Source of the DNA: JBBRGK01 sp036741355
GTDB lineage: Bacteria > Chloroflexota > Dehalococcoidia > CAUJGQ01
NCBI GenBank assembly: GCA_036741355.1
Contig: DAINSK010000027.1
Coordinates: 1 to 46,408 of the forward strand
DNA length: 46,408 nt
Reading direction: 5' to 3'
Shown: piece by piece, positions 24,022-34,779 of the stretch
Layout of the letters: each line of letters begins with the position of its first letter
Position numbering within the stretch: the first letter of the stretch is position 1
Made by a program: the position numbers and the translations under genes
Notes under the pieces: model-generated
Told to the model about the DNA's origin: nothing
Seen by the model: the letters and a program-made list of their open reading frames with translations, nothing else
Databases searched by the model: none

Positions 24022-24068
24022 GCTACGGTCAGTGGTACGCTGAAGCTAGATCAGCGAGGAACAAAGAC

Positions 24069-25481
24069 GTGACGGCCGAAACACCACCAACGAGGGCGAC
24101 CCGGCAGGAAACCGACAGCATGGGCGCAATGGCCGTGCCCGTCGATCGCTATTACGGCGCGCAGACGGCCCGCTCGCTCTATCACTTCGACATCGGCGAC
24201 GACCGCATGCCGCCCGAAATGGTCCGCGCCATGGGAATCCTAAAGCGCGCTGCGGCCGAGGTCAACCGCGACCTGGGCAAGCTGTCCGCGGAAAAGGCGC
24301 GGCTGATTATCCAGGCGGCCACCGAAGTCCAGGAAGGTAAGCTCGCCGATCATTTCCCTTTGCGCATCTGGCAGACCGGCAGCGGCACACAATCGAATAT
24401 GAACGCGAACGAGGTGATCTCCAACCGCGCGATCGAGCTTGCCGGCGGCGAGCTTGGCAGCAAGAAACCGGTTCACCCGAACGACGACGTCAATATGTCG
24501 CAGTCGTCAAACGACACGTTTCCCACGGCCATGCACATTGCTACCGCTGAGATGACCGTCCATCTGCTATTGCCGAGCGTCCGCAAGCTGCGCGACGCGC
24601 TGGCGCGGAAGACGGTCGAGTTTAAGGACATCATTAAGATCGGGCGCACGCACCTGATGGACGCCGTGCCGCTCACGCTCGGCCAGGAGTTCTCGGGCTA
24701 CGTTGCGCAGCTAGACGAGGATATCGAACGCATCGAGCGGGCGTTGCCCGACGTCTATAAGCTGGCTATCGGCGGTACGGCGGTAGGCACCGGGCTCAAT
24801 ACGCATCCGCAATTTGCCGTTCGCACCGCCACCAAGATTTCCGAAATAACGGGCCTGCCGTTCGTTACGGCGCCCAACAAGTTCGCGTATCTCGCCGGTC
24901 ACGACGCGCTGGTACAGATGAGCGGCACGTTGCGCACGCTCGCCTGCTCGTTGATGAAGATCGCCAACGACATTCGCTGGATGGGCTCCGGACCGCGAGC
25001 GGGCCTCGCCGAGCTGCAGCTTCCCGAGAACGAGCCGGGCTCGTCGATCATGCCCGGCAAGGTGAACCCAACCCAGTCCGAAGCGATGACGATGGTCTGC
25101 GTCCAGGTGATCGGCAACGATACCGCGGTAGCGATGGCCGGCTCGATGGGCAACTTCGAGCTCAACGTATTCAAGCCCGTGATCATTCACAACCTGCTGC
25201 ATTCGGTCCGTCTTCTGGCCGGCACCTGTCGCTCGTTCACCGACCACTGCGTTGCCGGCATCGAGCCCGACCTGCGTCACATCAAACAGCACCTTGAAAG
25301 CTCGCTGATGCTGGTTACGGCGCTAAACCCTCACATCGGCTATGACAACGCGGCCAAGATCGCCAAGAAGGCCCACAAAGAGCACAAAACCCTGCGTGAG
25401 GCCGCCAAGGAACTGGGCCTGCTAACCGATCAGCAATACGACGACTGGGTGCGCCCCGAAGAGATGCTGGCGCCGGAGTGA
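24069..25481 (+). CDS. fumC: Fumarate hydratase, class II
   Basis: This 470-residue enzyme interconverts fumarate and malate in the TCA cycle without an iron-sulfur cluster. The start GTG 24069 has GAGGA eight bases upstream; longer frames upstream run back into the PPK2 gene and are spurious. Motifs include QTGSGTQSNMNANEVISNRA, HPNDDVNMSQSSNDTFPTAMHIA, KIGRTHLMDAVPLTLGQEFSGY and the superfamily signature GSSIMPGKVNPTQSEAM. Length agrees with homotetrameric FumC. With aconitase at 4260 it gives two TCA-cycle enzymes in the window. Confidence 0.96.
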   Translation: MTAETPPTRATRQETDSMGAMAVPVDRYYGAQTARSLYHFDIGDDRMPPEMVRAMGILKRAAAEVNRDLGKLSAEKARLIIQAATEVQEGKLADHFPLRIWQTGSGTQSNMNANEVISNRAIELAGGELGSKKPVHPNDDVNMSQSSNDTFPTAMHIATAEMTVHLLLPSVRKLRDALARKTVEFKDIIKIGRTHLMDAVPLTLGQEFSGYVAQLDEDIERIERALPDVYKLAIGGTAVGTGLNTHPQFAVRTATKISEITGLPFVTAPNKFAYLAGHDALVQMSGTLRTLACSLMKIANDIRWMGSGPRAGLAELQLPENEPGSSIMPGKVNPTQSEAMTMVCVQVIGNDTAVAMAGSMGNFELNVFKPVIIHNLLHSVRLLAGTCRSFTDHCVAGIEPDLRHIKQHLESSLMLVTALNPHIGYDNAAKIAKKAHKEHKTLREAAKELGLLTDQQYDDWVRPEEMLAPE

Positions 25482-25551
25482 GCCGGCTTCACGGGCGGGC
25501 AGTAAGCAATCGGCAGTACGCAGTCGTGGACCTCACCCTCGGCGCCGCGTG

Positions 25552-25708
25552 CCCTCACCCCCGGCCCCTCTCCCAATACTGGGCGAGGGGAGCTTGTAGT
25601 CGGTAGTTGGTGAAGCATTCCGTCCGGTTGTACGGGCGCATTGCCATGCGCCGGCCGGTGCACCCAACGATCGCCCCTCTCCGAAACGGAGAGGGGAAGG
25701 GGGTGAGG
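25552..25708. mobile_element. MITE-like palindromic element, copy 3 (inverted)
   Basis: The ends CCTCACCCCCGGCCCCTCTCC-type and its inverse (GGAGAGGGGAAGGGGGTGAGG-type) form terminal inverted repeats of about 20 bases. Read on the minus strand the interior contains GCGATCGTTGG, then AATGCTTCAC, AACTACCG and CAAGCTCCCCT, in the same order as the copy at 9764-9950. It fills most of the gap between fumC and the HxlR gene. No protein is encoded. Confidence 0.7.
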
Positions 25709-25737
25709 TTCCCGCCCCAACTGCCGGGCTGCGCGCC

Positions 25738-26199
25738 CTACTGCCGACTGCCTGCCGGCGAAGCCGGCTGCCGCGTAACGACGGTCACATTCTTCCCTGC
25801 AGGCTCATCGCAGTGCGAGCAGTACCAGCGCAGCCGCAACGGCTCACCACAGGTCGTGTGGATGCGGCGCGGAGCGCTGCTGTCGCTGCTGTCCAGGAAG
25901 CGGAGCCCCCAATCGGAGACGGTGCCGAGCAGGGGATCGAGGGCGCGGCCCTTGTCGGTCAGCACATACTCCGCCCGCGGGGGATGCTCCGAATAGAAGC
26001 GGCGCTTCACGATGCCGAACTCCTCGAGCTGTTTCAGACGGTCGCCGAGCAGATTGGTCGGGATGCCGTGCAACGAGGCCTGGAATTCGGCGAACTTGGT
26101 ACGCCCCAGAAAGAGGTCCCGCACAATCAGCAGCGTCCAGCGGTCACCGAGGATATCCAGCGTCTGCGCGATCGGACAATCCTGCCCATAACTCTTCAT
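25738..26199 (-). CDS. HxlR-family transcriptional regulator
   Basis: This 153-residue winged-helix regulator starts MKSYGQDCPIAQTLDILGDRWTLLIVRDLFLGRTKFAEFQ, the HxlR signature with the redox-type Cys9, and continues GIPTNLLGDRLKQLEEFGIVKRRFYSEHPPRAEYVLTDKGRAL. A C-terminal extension carries CGEPLRLRWYCSHCDEPAG, which may bind zinc. ATG 26199 is chosen because AGGAGG lies nine bases upstream. A 9-bp inverted repeat sits just upstream of the -10. The C-terminal GSRQ and stop codon come from a GGCAGTAG-type repeat, so the natural end may have been altered. Neighbouring targets are unknown; the aldo/keto reductase is nearby. Confidence 0.85.
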   Translation of the reverse strand: MKSYGQDCPIAQTLDILGDRWTLLIVRDLFLGRTKFAEFQASLHGIPTNLLGDRLKQLEEFGIVKRRFYSEHPPRAEYVLTDKGRALDPLLGTVSDWGLRFLDSSDSSAPRRIHTTCGEPLRLRWYCSHCDEPAGKNVTVVTRQPASPAGSRQ

Positions 26200-26220
26200 G
26201 CGCGCCATCCTCCTGGCGCC

Positions 26221-26259
26221 AGCATAGCCCACTCGGTTGATTTCCTCCAGCGAGTGGGC
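26221..26259 (-). promoter_or_regulatory. HxlR gene promoter with 9-bp inverted repeat
   Basis: GCCCACTCG (26227-26235) and CGAGTGGGC (26251-26259) are perfect inverted arms with a 15-base spacer. On the minus strand TATGCT (26226-26221) follows the inner arm directly, so the dyad covers the promoter core. It is a candidate autoregulatory operator. Confidence 0.5.
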
Positions 26260-26361
26260 CGTATCGCGCAAGACCACCGCCTGGCGATCGGGTGCTCAAT
26301 GGACTAGCGCCGCGTGCGTGGGCCGCGCAAAATGGTAAGCCGCACCCGTTGGGGGGTAACC

Positions 26362-27330
26362 TTAGCGCTGGACGTCCTTCACGATCTGATCGGCCCGCTC
26401 AACCGTTGCCTGGTCGAGCTTTACGCCGGCCGCCTTCAGCGTTTCGTCGAGTTGTTCCGGCCGCGTCGCCCCGACGATCGGCGCCGTGATCGCGGGGTTT
26501 GCCAGCATCCAGGCGAGCGAAAACTGTGCAAGCGTGAGGCTGTGCTCTCGTGCAAGGCCGGTGAGCCTGTCGATCGCGTCCAGAGCACCTTCGGTGATCT
26601 GCGATTGGCGTCCAAACAATATATAACGCGAGTTCGGGTCGGGCTGGTTGCCGCGGCCGTACTTGCCGGTCAACAGCCCGCCCGAGAGTGGACTGTACGG
26701 GATCACGCCAACCTGTTGGTCCTCACAGAGCGGCAGCAGCTCTTGCTCGATGCCGCGATCGAGCAGGTTGTAACGGGGCTGGACCGAGTCGAACCGCGCC
26801 AGTCCCAGCTTGTCGCTGGTCCACAGCGCTTTGGCCAATTGCCATGCGGCGAAGTTGGAGCAGCCGACGTAGCGGGCGCGCCCCGAATGCACGATGTCGT
26901 CGAGCGCACGCATCGTTTCGTCCAGGGGTGTCTCCGGGTCAAACGAGTGCACCTGGTAGAGGTCCACGTAGTCGGTTTGCAGCCGCCGCAAGGAGGCGTC
27001 AATCGCCTCCATCAGGTGTTTGCGAGAAAGGCCGGCATCGTTGGGGCCGGGGCCGACCTTCGCCCGCGCCTTGGTGGCCAGCACGATGTCACGGCGTGCG
27101 CCGCGGGTCTGCAGCCAGCGGCCGATGATCTCTTCGGTCCGGCCCCAGGTTTCGGGAGTCGGGACGACGGGATACACGTCGGCCGAGTCAAAGAAATAGA
27201 CGCCCGCGACGCGGGCGCGATCCATGATCGCAAACGACGTTTCCTGGTCGGCCTGATTGCCGAAGGTCATCGTTCCCAGGCAGATCTGCGAGACTTTCAG
27301 GCCGGTGCGGCCGAGATGTCGTGATTCCAT
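26362..27330 (-). CDS. Aldo/keto reductase
   Basis: This 322-residue NADPH-dependent TIM-barrel oxidoreductase starts MESRHLGRTGLKVSQICLGTMTFG. The tetrad is recognisable: Asp and Tyr in FFDSADVYP, Lys in VLATKARAKVGP and His in YVDLYQVHSFDP. The cofactor-binding end includes VGCSNFAAWQLAKAL, NLLDRGIEQELLPLCEDQQVGVIPYSPLSGGLLTGKY and APIVGATRPEQLDETLKA. The pattern is that of the AKR families that include Tas- and YajO-like enzymes; the substrate is unspecific by sequence. GAGG lies a few bases before the ATG. It stands alone, with a MITE-like element just upstream. Confidence 0.93.
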   Translation of the reverse strand: MESRHLGRTGLKVSQICLGTMTFGNQADQETSFAIMDRARVAGVYFFDSADVYPVVPTPETWGRTEEIIGRWLQTRGARRDIVLATKARAKVGPGPNDAGLSRKHLMEAIDASLRRLQTDYVDLYQVHSFDPETPLDETMRALDDIVHSGRARYVGCSNFAAWQLAKALWTSDKLGLARFDSVQPRYNLLDRGIEQELLPLCEDQQVGVIPYSPLSGGLLTGKYGRGNQPDPNSRYILFGRQSQITEGALDAIDRLTGLAREHSLTLAQFSLAWMLANPAITAPIVGATRPEQLDETLKAAGVKLDQATVERADQIVKDVQR

Positions 27331-27346
27331 TTTTCCTCATACCTCT

Positions 27347-27560
27347 GACCTAACCCTCTCATCCCTTCCCTGGAAAGGAAGGGACGATCGTTGGAAGCCT
27401 GGTTCGGACTTGGCTGCAGCGGCGCGCAGCCGGGCGCGTAGCAACGCGCCCCGACAGCACGTTCTGCAGCAAATCTTATCGTGCTCAAGCTCCCCTTCCC
27501 CCCAGAATTGGGGCGGAAGGGGCCGGGGGTTAGGGGGCCAGCGGGGCCGGGGGTTAGGTC
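27347..27560. mobile_element. MITE-like palindromic element, copy 2
   Basis: The left end GACCTAACCC (27347-27356) and right end GGGTTAGGTC (27551-27560) are perfect inverses. CCCTTCC hairpins lie inside each end and the interior shares GGGACGATCGTTGGAAGC and CAAGCTCCCCTTCCC with copy 1. The right tail is duplicated: GGCCGGGGGTTAGG occurs at 27521-27534 and again at 27545-27558. It lies in the divergent gap upstream of the aldo/keto reductase. Confidence 0.7.
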
Positions 27561-27588
27561 TCCCACGACTGCCGACTGCCCGCATCGT

Positions 27589-28551
27589 CTACGGCAAGTT
27601 TTTCTGTGGCCTGGTTGCATCGACGAAGTAGCACAGGTCGTACGACGTATCCGCGGACACGAAGATGCTGGTTTGCAGGTCGGGCACGTTACGGCCCTCG
27701 GACTGGATGTGCAACGTGTAATACCCAGGCTCAACCGAAATACTCGACGTCACCGCATCGGTGCTGCACGACCTGTGGGTCGTATATTCGGGACAGGTGA
27801 CGCACGCGTCCAGGTTGCCGCGGATCAGATCGCCGGTGTCCAGGTAGTCGCCGTTTGCGTCCATTTGGCGCATGCCGACGATGATCGGCGCCGGGCTGTC
27901 GTTGTCGAATATCAGCAGCGCCGCGCCACGATTGTTGATCTGGTGCGGGTTGCAGCAATCCGGCCAATTGGCGCCAAGGACATCGCCCGTAAAGGCGACC
28001 GAAACCGTGCTCGTGCGCGTGTCGTTACATGCCCAGGCGCCCCTGCCGATCCCGACCAGGCTGCCGGCGACGTAATTATTGAGCGCGGTCGAGAACACGT
28101 ACGTTCGTTCGGCACCCGTCACTCTCGCGGATCCATTTGTGCTGGGATTTCCGACCATTATGCACTGACCGGCCGGCACGGTGACCGTGTAGGCGTCGCG
28201 GACGCTTGATTCGAGCGCCACCGCCGTACGTTTCGTGAAGTTTGCCCAGTACCCCTGGCCCGGTCGCACGTTGACGAGGTCTACCACATCATAATTCGTG
28301 GCATTGGGCTGAAACGTGAACAGCGACCCGGAGAGCGCATCGGTGAGAGACGGGACGCTGATATCGGTCTGCCCGGCGGCCGAAATCAGGTTCCAACCGG
28401 GAAGGTACACGACATAGGCGAAATTGGCCGGCGGTATCGGCGCCTGTGCTCGCGCCGCGCCGCGGGCCATCAGGGCCGCGCACGCGATCAGCGCAAGCGA
28501 AGCTCCCAGCCCAAGCCTCCACTTGACACCGTGCATGTGAGCGATCGCCAT
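27589..28551 (-). CDS. Secreted protein of unknown function
   Basis: I choose ATG 28551 because GGAGG lies seven bases upstream; the product is 320 residues. A signal peptide (GVKWRLGLGASLALIACAALMARGAARAQA) is followed by YVVYLPGWNLISAAGQTDISVPSLTDAL and LVNVRPGQGYWANFTKRTAVALE, a beta-rich pattern found in Chloroflexota surface proteins of the WNLIS type, then cysteine-bearing segments (ANWPDCCNPHQINNRG, LDACVTCPEYTTHRSC) and a terminal VEPGYYTLHIQSEG beta-sandwich-like part. Several Cys suggest disulphides. The role is unknown. The stop lies beside a GGCAGTAG-type repeat. Confidence 0.6.
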   Translation of the reverse strand: MAIAHMHGVKWRLGLGASLALIACAALMARGAARAQAPIPPANFAYVVYLPGWNLISAAGQTDISVPSLTDALSGSLFTFQPNATNYDVVDLVNVRPGQGYWANFTKRTAVALESSVRDAYTVTVPAGQCIMVGNPSTNGSARVTGAERTYVFSTALNNYVAGSLVGIGRGAWACNDTRTSTVSVAFTGDVLGANWPDCCNPHQINNRGAALLIFDNDSPAPIIVGMRQMDANGDYLDTGDLIRGNLDACVTCPEYTTHRSCSTDAVTSSISVEPGYYTLHIQSEGRNVPDLQTSIFVSADTSYDLCYFVDATRPQKNLP

Positions 28552-28629
28552 CGCACCGCCTCCATCCATATCCGGACTACCTCGGTATCGTAAGTATGAG
28601 GATCGCGCACAAGTCGGTGCAAATGCTGC

Positions 28630-31275
<2,646 letters not shown>

Positions 31276-31430
31276 GGGCGCCTCGACCAGACGAGCCGTG
31301 GACACGGCGCCCCAGACACGGCGCCGGCTAATAAAGGTCGGTTTGGAACATCGAAAGGGTACGGCCGGATATTCCGGATGTCAATGAGTGCAGAAATCGG
31401 CGTAATGAATGCCGGCGCTTTTCTTACAGC

Positions 31431-31676
31431 TCACTGGGTATCCGGCTCGCTGAGAAACCGCATGAGCATGCGGCCGGCGGAAAGGAGACCGACGGCAAGC
31501 CCGAGGCCGAGACCCAGCAATAGAAAAACAGGATGCGTGCCAGTCTTACCGTCTACCCAGTAGCCGATAAAGACGCCGAGCGCGATCGACACGGCGATCG
31601 CCCAACCCATCCCCGTAAACCACGCGGCTGTAGCCAGGAATTGCATCCCGCGAGCGTCGCCGTCGCGATCGGTCAT
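31431..31676 (-). CDS. AtpZ/AtpI-like F0F1 ATPase assembly protein
   Basis: This 81-residue protein starts MTDRDGDARGMQFLATAAWFTGMGWAIAVSIALGVFIGYWVDGKTGTHPVFLLLGLGLGLAVGLLSAGRML. Two membrane helices with GYWVDGKTGTHPVFLLLG between them are the AtpZ pattern (a Mg/Ca import-like subunit usually at the head of ATP synthase operons). GGGAGG lies five bases before ATG 31676; the longer frame upstream is not supported. Unusually there is no ATP synthase gene next to it; it follows a PAC2 gene and a small secreted-protein gene on the same strand. Confidence 0.75.
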   Translation of the reverse strand: MTDRDGDARGMQFLATAAWFTGMGWAIAVSIALGVFIGYWVDGKTGTHPVFLLLGLGLGLAVGLLSAGRMLMRFLSEPDTQ

Positions 31677-31720
31677 GTGCGCCTCCCTGCTACGAGGCCG
31701 TTCGGACCGCCCCGGTGCAG

Positions 31721-32149
31721 TTAGGGCGCGACTGTGAACAGCACCGAAGCGGTGTCTCCGCTCTCTTCCTCCATGAAGTACGCCTGCCAATCTCCAGGAA
31801 CCGATCCCGGAAGGTCCGTTGCCGGCGTGACCTGCAGCGAGACTGCTCCGCTGTCATCCACCACAATCGCCTGGTCGACGCCGTCCTTCTGGTAGGTATA
31901 ACGGTTACCGCTGGAGTCGTAGAGCGTGATCAGGATAGCGTGGCCCGGCGTCAATCCCGTGGCGGCAAAGACGAACGCGGTCCGCATGTCGCCGTCGCCC
32001 GGTGTAACGGAGGCGGCCGGACCGTCGGCATTGACACCGTGCGCCCGGGACATGGCGCATGCCAAAGTCAGCACGATGAGCAGGCGAAGGCACCAGCTCA
32101 GGATGCGCGAGACCCGCGCGATCCGTCGCACCGGCCGGCTGCTAGTCAT
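31721..32149 (-). CDS. Small secreted protein, beta-sandwich-like
   Basis: This 142-residue product has a signal peptide (RILSWCLRLLIVLTLACAMSRAHGVNA) and a single domain with AFVFAATGLTPGHAILITLYDSSGNRYTYQKDG, then SGAVSLQVTPATDLPGSVPGDWQAYFMEEESGDTASVLFTV. The pattern resembles Ig-like extracellular domains that follow IPTL- or P-domain-type proteins; no family name is certain. Its ATG (32149) overlaps the PAC2 gene end by eight bases, so it is coupled to that gene. An alternative ATG at 32161 has GAGG four bases upstream. Confidence 0.6.
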   Translation of the reverse strand: MTSSRPVRRIARVSRILSWCLRLLIVLTLACAMSRAHGVNADGPAASVTPGDGDMRTAFVFAATGLTPGHAILITLYDSSGNRYTYQKDGVDQAIVVDDSGAVSLQVTPATDLPGSVPGDWQAYFMEEESGDTASVLFTVAP

Positions 32150-33140
32150 CGTCGTCTTCATCTTCCTCGCGCCGCTGACGCAGAAACTCCTCCAGCTCTT
32201 CGACGATCGCGGCGCCGCTGGGCAGCTCGGCGGCGGGGCTCTCTGGCTCCTCATCGCTCGCGGCCTCGAGACGGCGGACGTACTGCAGTACGTCCGGGTT
32301 CTGTTCCACGGCCTCGGCGACCTGCCGTTCAAAGCGGTCGCTCGCCTCGATCAGCTCGTGCAGGTCGAGGTTGAGGTTGAAGATCGTATCGACCTGGCGA
32401 ACGAGTGCCGCCAGCGTTTTGGGATTAGGCGTCACGTTTATGTAATGTGGCACGCTCGCCCAGATGCTCGCCACCGGCATGTGCTCTCGCCGGCAGGCGT
32501 CGGTTAACACCCCCACAATCCCGGTAGGGCCTTCGTAGCGGGATGACCGTAATGTGAGATCGCCCCAATTTGGCAACAGGTCTGGGCGGGTCGTCGAACC
32601 GGTAAGCCTGACCGGCATCGTATGTGCTACGTCGGCCAGCAGTCCACCAAGCAGTACCACCATCTGCGCATTGACCTGGTGGGCGATGCCCAGCACCGCC
32701 GCGGTAAAGGAGCGCCACTGCATCTGCGGCTCGACGCCGGACATCAGCACGAGGTCGTGACTTAAGCGCGGATCGCGCAGGTAGTGGAAATCGTTGGCGG
32801 GCCAGTCCAGCTCGCGTTGCCTCCCGTCTACGAGCCTGATCGTCGGCCGCGTCTCCGTGAATACGTAAAACTCTTCCGGATCGATACCAGCGAAGCGCGG
32901 GCATGTCTGACGCTCGATCAGGTAACGGACGGCGCCCGTGGCGGACTGGGCGGCATCGTTCCAGCCCGCAAAAGCGCAGACCAGGAACGGCTCGTGCAGG
33001 TCGGGCAGATTGTCAACGCGAAGCGCCGCGGTCGTCGCGGGCTGCTTCTGGCGGCGCGCACGTGGGGAGGAGCGGGTGGGCGTTGTTCGTCCGCCATCCG
33101 AGGCGCCGTCCGATTCAGATGATCGTGGTGCTTCAGCCAT
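32142..33140 (-). CDS. PAC2-family protein (proteasome-assembly-chaperone fold)
   Basis: This 332-residue protein has a disordered basic N-terminus (residues 1-40) and a PAC2 domain beginning LVCAFAGWNDAAQSATGAVRYLIERQ, then EFYVFTETRPTIRLVDGRQRELDWPANDFHYLRDPRLSHDLVLMSGVEPQMQWRSF and VVLLGGLLADVAHTMPVRLTG. PAC2 is named after a eukaryotic proteasome assembly chaperone; bacterial members have no settled role, though actinobacterial ones occur in proteasome-bearing lineages. The C-terminus is very acidic (EELEEFLRQRREEDEDDDD). It begins a three-gene operon with a secreted protein and AtpZ. Confidence 0.88.
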   Translation of the reverse strand: MAEAPRSSESDGASDGGRTTPTRSSPRARRQKQPATTAALRVDNLPDLHEPFLVCAFAGWNDAAQSATGAVRYLIERQTCPRFAGIDPEEFYVFTETRPTIRLVDGRQRELDWPANDFHYLRDPRLSHDLVLMSGVEPQMQWRSFTAAVLGIAHQVNAQMVVLLGGLLADVAHTMPVRLTGSTTRPDLLPNWGDLTLRSSRYEGPTGIVGVLTDACRREHMPVASIWASVPHYINVTPNPKTLAALVRQVDTIFNLNLDLHELIEASDRFERQVAEAVEQNPDVLQYVRRLEAASDEEPESPAAELPSGAAIVEELEEFLRQRREEDEDDDD

Positions 33141-33193
33141 CTGGGAAAACCACCCTGGGGATGCGTGCAGCGCGCGACTGCCGTTCTCCGTTC

Positions 33194-33199
33194 ATTATA
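33194..33199 (-). promoter_or_regulatory. -10 element of PAC2 operon
   Basis: The minus strand carries a perfect TATAAT here, about 55 bases upstream of the PAC2 ATG. The -35 region is not recognisable. The same bases on the plus strand read TATAGGAGA and are not obviously used. Confidence 0.45.
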
Positions 33200-33340
33200 G
33201 GAGACGTTCGATGCTCCGTATTCGCAACATTGATGGAAAAGGGGTAGGGTCATCACCACAGCCGATGATACGATCTGTACCGGCCGCGGCACGGCGGGGA
33301 ACTGTCCCGCCGGCAACATGGGACCAGTCGGAGGACGCCG

Positions 33341-34696
33341 GTGACCAAGTCAGCCTCACGTCCCGAAGCTGGTACGAATGAACACCCGCGCCGGCTGAAG
33401 AAGATCGTCGTGCTTGGCGCCAATGGAGCGATGGGAGCGGGCTCGGCCGCGATGTTCGCCGGCGGCGGGTGCGAGGTCACCCTCGTCGCGCGCGACATCG
33501 GTAAAGTCGAGGGAGCGCTGGCGACGATACAGGGCATCGCGAAGTCAGAGGTTATAGCGGACGGCATCAGCGCGATGACGTACGCCGACGGCCTCGAAAC
33601 CGTGCTGGCGGGGTGTGACCTGATCTTCGAGTGTCTGGCGGAGGACCTGGAGCTCAAGCGCGAGATCCTTGCCCAGATTGATGCGGCGCGTCCACCGGAT
33701 TCCGTCGTCGCAACGGTATCCTCGGGTCTTTCGATCCGCGAGATGAGCGACGGTCTGAGCGAAGGGCTGCGCTCGCATTTCGCCGGAATCCACCTCTATA
33801 ATCCGCCGCACATGATGACAGGCACCGAGCTGATCCCGCACCCCGACATGCCCTCGAAGTTGCGACAGGCGCTCGCCGACGAGCTAACTGAGCGGTTTGG
33901 CCGGCACGTGATCGAGTGCGCCGACATGCCGGCCTTTGCCGGCAACCGCATCGGCTTCAAAGTGTTGAACGAGGTCGCGCAGCTCGCGGAGCAGTACGGC
34001 GTTCAGATGATGGACACGTTGGTCGGGCCGTATACCGGCCGCGCCATAGCGCCGCTGGCCACGGTCGACCTCGTCGGTTGGGACGTTCACCAGGCGATCG
34101 TGGACAACGTCTACGAGAACCTGAACGACGAATCCCACGACTCCTTCCTGTTACCCCGGTACATGGGCAAGCTTATCGAGCGCGGTCATTTTGGCGACAA
34201 GACGCCGCTTCTCGGAGGGTTCTATCGCCGCATGCGGTCCGACGGGCGCTTCACGGTGGAGGCGCTCGACCCGGCAACCGGCCGCTATAGTCCCCTCGAT
34301 CCGGCGCTGAAGGTGCCCTTCGTCGAAGAGGTGCGGGAGCTTCACCGCCGTGGTCGTTACCGCGCGGGAATCGATCACTTGGTGACCGTCGAGGGACCGG
34401 AGGCTGATATCGCACGCAAAGTGATCCTGGGCTACGTCAGCTACGCGCTGAACCGTACGGGCCCGGGCGAGGTGGTCGAGAGCTACAACGATATAGACCG
34501 GATTATGTCCTCGGGATTCAACTGGGCGCCGCCCAGTGCCCTCGTGGACCTCATCGGCGCCGAGCGCACGCAGCGACTACTCGACCAGTACGGCTTACCG
34601 GTGCCGGAGCTCGTCCGCGCTGCCGCGCGTGGAGAGGTTGCATCGCCACTCTTCAACCTGCCCTTTGTAACGGCGGGTCGCTACTTCTCAGGCTGA
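33341..34696 (+). CDS. 3-hydroxyacyl-CoA dehydrogenase (HAD family)
   Basis: This 451-residue enzyme oxidises an L-3-hydroxyacyl-CoA with NAD+ in beta-oxidation. The Rossmann loop is KKIVVLGANGAMGAGSAAMFAGGGCEVTLVARD (GxxGxxG), followed by CDLIFECLAEDLELKREILAQID, SSGLSIREMSDGL and FAGIHLYNPPHMMTGTELIPH, with the catalytic His in GIHLYNPP, as in FadB-type dehydrogenase domains. Two C-terminal helical domains follow (NRIGFKVLNEVAQLAEQYG, GFNWAPPSALVDLIGAERTQRLLD). The GTG start at 33341 has GGAGG six bases upstream. A thiolase gene follows 83 bases downstream; the pair would perform the last two steps of a beta-oxidation round. Confidence 0.93.
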   Translation: MTKSASRPEAGTNEHPRRLKKIVVLGANGAMGAGSAAMFAGGGCEVTLVARDIGKVEGALATIQGIAKSEVIADGISAMTYADGLETVLAGCDLIFECLAEDLELKREILAQIDAARPPDSVVATVSSGLSIREMSDGLSEGLRSHFAGIHLYNPPHMMTGTELIPHPDMPSKLRQALADELTERFGRHVIECADMPAFAGNRIGFKVLNEVAQLAEQYGVQMMDTLVGPYTGRAIAPLATVDLVGWDVHQAIVDNVYENLNDESHDSFLLPRYMGKLIERGHFGDKTPLLGGFYRRMRSDGRFTVEALDPATGRYSPLDPALKVPFVEEVRELHRRGRYRAGIDHLVTVEGPEADIARKVILGYVSYALNRTGPGEVVESYNDIDRIMSSGFNWAPPSALVDLIGAERTQRLLDQYGLPVPELVRAAARGEVASPLFNLPFVTAGRYFSG

Positions 34697-34779
34697 TTGG
34701 ATCGCCACACCGTTTCCGGCACGTTCAGACATTCGGCTGCCGTGACGGTTTACCAACGGGTCTTGCAGGAGGAACACCA

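Noticed and set aside
23865..24068. N-terminal extension of fumarase
   Set aside because: It runs inside the PPK2 gene in another frame and is replaced by GTG 24069 with a good Shine-Dalgarno.
26314..27324. Long plus-strand frame over the aldo/keto reductase
   Set aside because: It is a GC-skew shadow of a clear minus-strand enzyme and has no recognisable domain.
27481..28209. Plus-strand frame starting inside MITE-like copy 2
   Set aside because: It is antisense to the secreted protein gene and lacks family features; the minus-strand gene has a signal peptide and ribosome site.
33211..33381. Small plus frame with AGGAGA before ATG 33211
   Set aside because: It overlaps the dehydrogenase start in another frame and its residues are low-complexity; the TATAAT/TATAGGAGA bases are better explained as the PAC2 promoter.
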